A stretch of 10,819 nt of DNA from Verrucomicrobiota bacterium. Its GTDB lineage: Bacteria > Verrucomicrobiota > Kiritimatiellia > CAIQIC01 > Lenti-01. Position numbers and translations under genes: made by a program. Below the pieces are notes generated by a model, which was not told the DNA's origin, made no database searches, and saw only the letters and a program-made list of their open reading frames with translations. The stretch spans positions 1-10,819 of the forward strand of contig JAKLIL010000040.1 in the NCBI GenBank assembly GCA_022709625.1. Direction: 5' to 3'. Below, piece after piece: positions 6,515 to 10,819 of this stretch (position 1 is its first letter; every line of letters begins with the position of its first letter).

Positions 6515-7368
6515 TCCTGCAATCCCTTTTGCACGGCTTCGCCGTGCAGTTGGCAGCCCGCCGCCGCGAGTTTCTCCTGCTCGCGGTACGACCCCAGCCG
6601 CTGGATCATCTGGTCGAAATCCACCTGGTGGCCGTCGAATTCCGGCCCGTCCACGCACACGAACTTGGTTTTGCCGCCCACCGTCACGCGGCAACCGCCG
6701 CACATCCCCGTGCCGTCGACCATGATCGTGTTCAGGCTCACCACCGTCGGTACCGCGTACGGCTTCGTCGTCAGCGCGCAGAATTTCATCATGACCGGCG
6801 GGCCGATCGCCACGGCCAAATCGGGCTTCGGGGCGCGTTCGCACAGCTCCTTCAGCGGCACCGTCACCAGGCCCTGGCGACCATAGCTCCCGTCGTCCGT
6901 GCAGATGATCACCTCGTCCGCAATCGCCCGCATCTCCTTCTCGAGGATCACCAGTTCCTTCGTCCGCGCCCCGATGACCATGATCAGCCGGTTGCCGGCC
7001 CGCTTCATCCCCTGCGCAATGGGATACAACGGGGCCACCCCGATGCCCCCGCCCACGCAAACCACCGTCCCGAACTTCGCGATGTGCGTCGGCCGCCCCA
7101 GCGGTCCGACCAGATTCGCGATCTTGTCCCCGACCTGCATCTGGCCGAGCAGTTTGGTGCTCTTGCCCACGGCCTGGAATATAAGCGTGATGGATCCCTC
7201 GGCCGGGTCTGCGTCGGCGATCGTCAGCGGAATCCGCTCGCCGAACTCCGTATCCAGTTGCAAGATGACGAACTGGCCCGGCTGGCGCTCCTCCGCGATC
7301 AGCGGCGCCCGGATCCGCATCCGGAAGACCTCCGGCGAAAGCTGCTCCTTGAATAGAATCTGGTTCAT
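6511..7368 (-). CDS. nfnA: NADH-dependent ferredoxin:NADP+ oxidoreductase, small subunit (NfnA; ferredoxin-NADP+ reductase subunit alpha)
   Basis: Small subunit, 285 aa, expected to bind FAD, NAD(H) and one [2Fe-2S] cluster. The FAD-binding region has RIPLTI at 45-50. The pyridine nucleotide site is GGGIGVAP at 106-113. The C-terminal cluster region MVDGTGMCGGCRVTVGG has C223, C226 and C238 but no fourth nearby cysteine. From the structures of Nfn proteins I recall three cysteines plus an aspartate as ligands; D218 is placed to play that part. The ATG at 7368 has AGGAG 7 nt upstream. A longer in-frame reading from 7443 adds 25 basic residues without a ribosome site and is not chosen. First gene of a two-gene operon. 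A lone paralogue of this family is sometimes called dihydroorotate dehydrogenase electron-transfer subunit (PyrK-like), but the fused partner gene context argues against that. Confidence 0.9.
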   Translation of the reverse strand: MNQILFKEQLSPEVFRMRIRAPLIAEERQPGQFVILQLDTEFGERIPLTIADADPAEGSITLIFQAVGKSTKLLGQMQVGDKIANLVGPLGRPTHIAKFGTVVCVGGGIGVAPLYPIAQGMKRAGNRLIMVIGARTKELVILEKEMRAIADEVIICTDDGSYGRQGLVTVPLKELCERAPKPDLAVAIGPPVMMKFCALTTKPYAVPTVVSLNTIMVDGTGMCGGCRVTVGGKTKFVCVDGPEFDGHQVDFDQMIQRLGSYREQEKLAAAGCQLHGEAVQKGLQE

Positions 7369-7403
7369 GCGGCGACTCCTGCGGCCTGAAAAAACGTGGC
7401 GGG

Positions 7404-7409
7404 ACAGTA
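7404..7409 (-). promoter_or_regulatory. Possible extended -10 element of the nfnAB promoter
   Basis: On the minus strand TTGCTACTGT gives an extended -10 (TGC followed by TACTGT), about 36 nt before the nfnA start. The -35 region 17 nt upstream (TTTTCG) is poor. This is the best match I see in the 115-bp divergent region shared with the META gene. Confidence 0.25.
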
Positions 7410-7483
7410 GCAACCCCGCCCGCGACCGAAAAGAATTTTCCATGGGCTTGCCTCGCCGACAGCGCCATCATATTCTGCCTGCC

Positions 7484-7906
7484 ATGAATGGCTGGTTGCG
7501 CGCAGGATTCGTCCTCTTGTGGCTCTCGGGTTTCGCCGGCTGCGACGACGGCTCCGCGAACGACGCGTCCGCCGCGGCGCTCGAAGGCACCCGCTGGAAG
7601 CTGGCCGCCTGGTCCGCCAGTGCCCTCGCCCCCGCCGATTTCGACATCACCGCCGATTTCGCCGAGGGCCGGATCGGCGGCCGCTCCGCCGTCAATTCCT
7701 ACGGCGGCGACTATGCCGCCGCGGCGGACGGATCCTTCTCCACGGGCACCCTGGCGATGACGGAGATGGCGGGCGAACCTTCTGCCATGCGCGCAGAAAG
7801 CCGATACATCGATCTGTTGGGCCGGGCCCGCCGGTGGCATATCTACCAGGGCCAACTGACCCTCACCGCCCCGGACGGCGGTTTTTTGACCTTCAAACCC
7901 CGCTAG
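7484..7906 (+). CDS. Small META-domain (HslJ-like) lipoprotein
   Basis: A 140-aa envelope protein. Residues 1-20 form a short lipoprotein signal ending in FAGC, so C20 would be lipidated; Phe at -3 is less usual than Leu. Residues 34-138 follow the META-domain pattern: GTRWKLAAW (35-43), then FAEGRIGGRSAVNSYGGDY (59-77), then LAMTEMAGEPSAMRAESRY (90-108), then LTLTAPDGGFLTF near the end. Usual family members have Cys in the N-S-Y-G region and after the T-E-M segment; here these are Ala or Gly, so no disulfide. Members are linked to heat or stress tolerance (HslJ) without known chemistry. The ATG at 7484 is chosen because the lipobox then falls at residue 20. The in-frame ATG at 7442 would add 14 residues. 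Neither has a good ribosome site. Confidence 0.8.
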   Translation: MNGWLRAGFVLLWLSGFAGCDDGSANDASAAALEGTRWKLAAWSASALAPADFDITADFAEGRIGGRSAVNSYGGDYAAAADGSFSTGTLAMTEMAGEPSAMRAESRYIDLLGRARRWHIYQGQLTLTAPDGGFLTFKPR

Positions 7907-7913
7907 CCCCCCG

Positions 7914-7925
7914 CCACAAAAAAAG

Positions 7926-7928
<3 letters not shown>
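7914..7928 (-). terminator. T-run directly after tRNA-Phe
   Basis: On the minus strand the encoded CCA end runs straight into seven T (7924-7918), framed by CCAC and GTGG arms of 4 bp. A T-run immediately after a stable RNA could release polymerase. The hairpin around it is too weak to count as a standard intrinsic terminator. Confidence 0.4.
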
Positions 7929-8001
<73 letters not shown>

Positions 8002-8018
8002 ACGGCCACTGTCCGGCG

Positions 8019-8048
8019 TGTATAGCGCCTTTGGATTCCCCCTGTCAA
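8019..8048 (-). promoter_or_regulatory. Sigma-70-type promoter of tRNA-Phe
   Basis: On the minus strand a perfect TTGACA (8048-8043) and TATACA (8024-8019) are 18 nt apart. Transcription would start near 8012, giving a leader of about 10 nt before the tRNA 5' end at 8001. Close match to consensus and sensible position. Confidence 0.75.
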
Positions 8049-8052
8049 TCCT

Positions 8053-8230
8053 CCGCGCCGGCCGTGCCGCGCCGGCCGGCCCAGGGCAAAGGCATCCAAA
8101 CCCCTCGAAATCCGCATCGGACCGAACCGCCCTTTACCGCCAGAGACGCCGGCGACACCACAGATGCGCAAACGCCGGCGTCGAGTGGATCGGAAGATGC
8201 CGCTGCGTTGGCCCGGCCGGCCGGCCGCGG
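8053..8230. other. GC-rich gene-free stretch with short repeats
   Basis: No gene seen. The 11-mer CCGCGCCGGCC occurs at 8053-8063 and 8067-8077. GACGCCGGCG (8145-8154) is the exact reverse complement of CGCCGGCGTC (8173-8182), with an 18-nt spacer. A CCGG-rich run (8210-8230) ends sharply at the AT-rich arsR promoter. Confidence 0.6.
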
Positions 8231-8240
8231 AATTTATGAT

Positions 8241-8277
8241 ATATCTATATTGACATATCTATAAAACGATATATATT
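8241..8277 (+). promoter_or_regulatory. arsR-efflux operon promoter with overlapping operator-like repeats
   Basis: A perfect TTGACA (8250-8255) and TATATT (8272-8277) are 16 nt apart, in a 47-bp AT-rich island in otherwise GC-rich DNA. The 9-mer ATATCTATA occurs twice (8241-8249 and 8255-8263), 14 bp apart and overlapping the -35 element. GATATATC at 8238-8245 is palindromic. AT-rich dyads overlapping the promoter are what ArsR-family repressors usually bind, so autorepression is likely. The predicted transcription start falls at about 8284, on the start codon itself. Confidence 0.75.
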
Positions 8278-8283
8278 GGGGGC

Positions 8284-8604
8284 GTGAAAATCCGCAAAAA
8301 CAACTGCCCCCCGGCGCTTTCGCTCCCCGATTTGGCCCGAATGGCCAAGGTGCTGCGGCTCCTGGCCCATCCCTACCGGCTCAAGATCGTCGATATCCTC
8401 GAAACCGAGGAAGCGGCGCCCGTCCATAGTCTCGTGGACCGCCTGCGCCTTTCCCAGGCGATGGTGTCGAACCATCTCCGGAAAATGCTCCGCCTCGGCC
8501 TGGTTGCGCGCCAACGCCGGGGCCAGGAGGTCTGGTACTCCCTGGGCGACCGCCGGTCCCTGTCCATTTTGAACTGCATGAGAGCCAACAAAGGAGCCGC
8601 TTGA
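8284..8604 (+). CDS. ArsR-family transcriptional regulator
   Basis: Dimeric winged-helix repressor, 106 aa, predicted to control the efflux operon it heads. The family core is LLAHPYRLKIVDIL (26-39), the recognition helix region LSQAMVSNHLRKMLRLGLV (56-74) and the wing QRRGQEVWYSLGD (77-89). The only cysteines are C8 and C98. The CVCD-type metal motif of ArsR/SmtB is absent, and there is no Cys in the position expected for SqrR/BigR persulfide sensors, so the inducer is unknown. The start is GTG at 8284. A run of G (8278-8282) ends only 1 nt before it, too close for a normal ribosome site. The next start, ATG at 8341, would cut into the first helix and has no ribosome site. Its stop overlaps the tolC start by one base. 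Confidence 0.9.
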   Translation: MKIRKNNCPPALSLPDLARMAKVLRLLAHPYRLKIVDILETEEAAPVHSLVDRLRLSQAMVSNHLRKMLRLGLVARQRRGQEVWYSLGDRRSLSILNCMRANKGAA

Positions 8605-9959
8605 TGAAAATCCATTCCTCCGCTTCCCTCGCCTGCGCTTTCCTCGTAGGGGCCGCGCCCCTCGCGCCGGCCATCACGCTCGAGGACGCCGTCGCCGCCG
8701 CGCTCGCCAACTCCCCCACCCTGCAGGCCGCCGCCAGCCGCATCGATTCCGCGCAGGCCATGCTGAAACAGGCCCAATCTTATTATTATCCGTCCATCGG
8801 CCTCGCCGCGACCTACTCCATAAGCGACAATCCAATCCAGGCCTTCATGATGCAGCTCAACCAGCGGACGCTCAACATGCAGGATCCCGCCTTCGATCCC
8901 AACCATCCCGACGACACCGACAACGTGCGCGGTTCCGTCGTGGCCCAATGGCGGATTTTCGACCGCCAGCGCGACGCCGGCAAGCACATGGCGCGCCTGG
9001 GCGCGGAGGCCAGCGCCGAAGCCCTCGCCGCCGCCCGCAACCAGCTCGTCCACGAAGTCACCCGCGGCTTTTACGGCGTCCTGCAGGCGCAGGCCTTCGC
9101 CGAAGTGCAGGAGAAATCCGTGAAGAGCATCGCGGAGAGTCTCCGCATCGCCCGCGAGCGTTTCGATGCCGGCAGCGTCGTCAAGACCGACGTGCTGAAC
9201 CTCGAAACCCAGCTCGCCCAGGCCAACGAAGACCTCATCCGCGCCCGCAACGGCGCGCAGCTCGCCGTCGCCGCGCTCAACGCCGCCATCGGCAGCGATC
9301 TCGTTGCGCCGGAGACGATCGAGGCGCCCGCCATGACCGCCCTCGCCGCCCCGCCGCCCAAATGCACGAATCCCCAGGCCTTCGAAGACCGCCCCGAACT
9401 GCGCGCTGCCCGCCTGATGCGCCAAATCAAGGAACAGGACGTCCGCAAGGCCCGGGGCGGTTACGTGCCGACCGTCAGCGCCTTCGGCTCCTACGATCTC
9501 GACAGCGAAGACGCTAGCGATTTCCAAGACAGCTACGTCGCCGGCATCATGGCCGAAATCAACGTCTTCGACGGCGCCCGCACCCGCGCCGCCGTCCGCG
9601 CCGCCCGCGCCGACCTCGCCGCCGCGCAGGCCGACGAAGAAAAAGCGCGGCTCAACCTCAAGCTCGACCTGCAGCAGGCCTTCCTCGGCGCGCAGGAAGC
9701 CTGGGAACGTCTCGAAGTGGTCCGCAAGAGCCTCGAAACCGCCGAAGAAGCCCGGCGCATCGTCCAGGAGCAATACCAACTGGGCGCGGCCGACGTTTCC
9801 ATCCTGCTCCAAACCCAGGTCGGCGTCACCGCGATGGAAACCCGCGCCGCCGCCGCCCGCTACGACTACTTGACCGCCCTGTCGAATTTGAAGCGAGCCA
9901 AGGGAGAGCTGGGCGGGGAGGTCCTGAATTCAGAGGCCAGAGGTCAGAGGTCAGAATAA
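8604..9959 (+). CDS. TolC-family outer membrane efflux protein
   Basis: Trimeric outer membrane channel-tunnel of a tripartite efflux pump, 451 aa. Signal peptide residues 1-23 with APA before the cleavage site. Two OEP repeats: ITLEDAVAAALANSPTLQAAASRI (24-47) opens the first, and RPELRAARLMRQIKEQDVRKARGGYVPTVSAFGSY (263-297) opens the second. Long helical coiled-coil stretches lie at about 130-230 and 330-436. The segment NPIQAFMMQLNQRTL (76-90) is typical of TolC homologues in RND operons. The ATG at 8604 overlaps the arsR stop (TGATG) and has AAGGAG 7 nt upstream. An in-frame TTG one codon earlier is less likely. The last ten residues, NSEARGQRSE, and the stop codon come from a 7-bp tandem repeat rather than from the family. 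Confidence 0.94.
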   Translation: MKIHSSASLACAFLVGAAPLAPAITLEDAVAAALANSPTLQAAASRIDSAQAMLKQAQSYYYPSIGLAATYSISDNPIQAFMMQLNQRTLNMQDPAFDPNHPDDTDNVRGSVVAQWRIFDRQRDAGKHMARLGAEASAEALAAARNQLVHEVTRGFYGVLQAQAFAEVQEKSVKSIAESLRIARERFDAGSVVKTDVLNLETQLAQANEDLIRARNGAQLAVAALNAAIGSDLVAPETIEAPAMTALAAPPPKCTNPQAFEDRPELRAARLMRQIKEQDVRKARGGYVPTVSAFGSYDLDSEDASDFQDSYVAGIMAEINVFDGARTRAAVRAARADLAAAQADEEKARLNLKLDLQQAFLGAQEAWERLEVVRKSLETAEEARRIVQEQYQLGAADVSILLQTQVGVTAMETRAAAARYDYLTALSNLKRAKGELGGEVLNSEARGQRSE

Positions 9960-10008
9960 CCAACATTTGAACATTGGATATTGAATATTGGACATTGAAT
10001 ATTGAATC
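9931..10008 (+). repeat. Composite heptamer repeat spanning the tolC 3' end and the spacer to the next gene
   Basis: Four CAG-type units (CAGAGGC, CAGAGGT twice, CAGAATA) at 9931-9958 lie inside the tolC reading frame and supply its stop codon. After 8 nt there are six TTG-type units (TTGAACA, TTGGATA, TTGAATA, TTGGACA and two more TTGAAT-) in strict phase at 9967-10008. The array ends 5 bp before the ribosome site of the next gene (GGAGG, 10014-10018). Confidence 0.9.
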
Positions 10009-10025
10009 CCCCTGGAGGCCATACC

Positions 10026-10819
10026 ATGAAACTAGCGCTCAACTTCAAGAAGCACCTCAAGCCCATCCTCGGTATCGTCGGTCTTGCCGTGGTCATCGCC
10101 TGGTCGGGCGGCTTCCTGGCCAAGAAGGTCAGGCCCGGCAAGTTGGAAAGCCAGCCCGACCTCGCCCTCCCCGCCGGTGCGGAAACCGTCGAAGTGCAGG
10201 CTGAAACCGCGCCGGTGCGCGTGGAGGTCGTCGGTACGACCGCCTCCGAGGAAAAAATCAACCTCAGCGCGCGCATTCCGGCCTACGTCGGTGAAATTTA
10301 CGCCTCCGCCGGCGACCGCGTGAAGAAGGGGCAGAAGCTCATTGCGCTCGACGCCCGCGACATCCGCCAGAAGCTGGCCGCCGCCGAGGCGCAGCTCAAC
10401 CAGGCCCAAACCGAATACGAGCGCACCCAGAAGCTGTTCGAGAGCCAGGCCACCACCCAGCAGGCGCTGACCGCCGCGGAATCGATGTACAACGCCGCCC
10501 GGGCGCAGGTCGCGGAAGTCAAGGTGATGCTCACCTACGCGCAGGTCGAATCGCCCATCGACGGCATCGTCACCGAGCGCCGCGTCGAGGCCGGCGACCT
10601 CGCCGCCCCTGGGATGCTGCTGCTCGCCGTCTACGATCCGCAGCGGATGCGCCTCGAGGCCCCCGTCCCCGTCCGCCTCGTCGATCGCCTCGTCCTTGGC
10701 CAGGAAGTCGAAGTGGCCCTCGACCGCCCCGCCCGCACGTTCAAGGGCGCCGTCGCCGAAATCGTCAGCGAAGTGGATGCCGCCACCCGCACCCAGCTCG
10801 TCAAGGTGCACCTCGACGG
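10026..10819 (+). CDS. RND-type membrane fusion protein (HlyD family), 5' part, runs off right edge
   Basis: Periplasmic adaptor of a probable RND efflux pump; 264 complete codons are present with no stop. One N-terminal membrane anchor (about 12-31). First lipoyl half at about 80-110 (IPAYVGEIYASAGDRVKKGQKLIALD). Helical hairpin at about 112-172, including YERTQKLFESQATTQQAL. Second lipoyl half at 173-203 (QVESPIDGIVTERRVEAGDL). Start of the beta-barrel at about 207-264 (RMRLEAPVPVRLVD). The ATG at 10026 has GGAGG 7 nt upstream. It lies 66 nt after tolC, the gap being filled by heptamer repeats. The pump gene is expected next, outside the window. An ABC partner cannot be excluded, but the ArsR-TolC-MFP order is usual for RND systems. 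Confidence 0.92.
   Translation, partial: MKLALNFKKHLKPILGIVGLAVVIAWSGGFLAKKVRPGKLESQPDLALPAGAETVEVQAETAPVRVEVVGTTASEEKINLSARIPAYVGEIYASAGDRVKKGQKLIALDARDIRQKLAAAEAQLNQAQTEYERTQKLFESQATTQQALTAAESMYNAARAQVAEVKVMLTYAQVESPIDGIVTERRVEAGDLAAPGMLLLAVYDPQRMRLEAPVPVRLVDRLVLGQEVEVALDRPARTFKGAVAEIVSEVDAATRTQLVKVHLD

Noticed and set aside
8284..8604. SqrR/BigR-type sulfide sensor
   Set aside because: The cysteine expected at the end of the second helix is absent; C8 lies too near the N-terminus.

Overview
This is a GC-rich bacterial window with tightly packed operons, strong Shine-Dalgarno sequences and several families of intergenic repeats. I infer an anaerobic or facultative member of the PVC group (Verrucomicrobiota, Kiritimatiellota, Lentisphaerota or Planctomycetota) or a similar lineage. 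The grounds are the NfnAB electron-bifurcating pair and the heptamer repeats of the SEVRGQ and NIQ type, which I remember from such genomes. The sequence alone does not prove the lineage.

Layout. Positions 1-3456 (minus strand) hold a MacAB-TolC-like export operon in the order periplasmic adaptor, ABC ATPase, FtsX/MacB-type permease, TolC-family outer membrane protein. The last gene runs off the left edge. Its genes overlap or are a few bases apart. Diverging from it at 3624-4316 (plus) is a pRiA4b ORF-3-like protein with zinc-finger motifs at both ends. Positions 4317-5026 hold no credible gene but a dense mosaic of short repeats: 7-bp tandem words, GC-rich palindromes and degenerate 10-bp units. 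Positions 5027-7368 (minus) hold the nfnA-nfnB operon with a 4-bp overlap. Diverging from it at 7484-7906 (plus) is a small META-domain lipoprotein. A tRNA-Phe(GAA) gene with its own consensus promoter follows on the minus strand at 7926-8001. From 8284 to the right edge (plus) lies a second efflux operon: ArsR-type repressor, TolC-family protein, RND-type membrane fusion protein. The pump itself is presumably just beyond the window.

How the genes work together. Two separate tripartite exporters, one ABC-driven and one probably RND-driven, each carry their own outer membrane channel. The right one appears autoregulated by its ArsR protein through an AT-rich promoter/operator that places the start codon at the predicted transcription start. 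NfnAB would exchange electrons between NADH, NADPH and ferredoxin.

The most unusual signal is a family of 7-nucleotide tandem repeats. Seven is not divisible by three, so a uniform array encodes the same heptapeptide cycle in all three frames of one strand. In both operons such an array has been taken into a TolC gene: as the charged n-region of the signal peptide on the left, and as the C-terminal tail with its stop codon on the right. Other points are an apparent pair of compensating frameshifts in the adaptor linker, and a mosaic of palindromes with different arms but nearly the same 7-nt loop.
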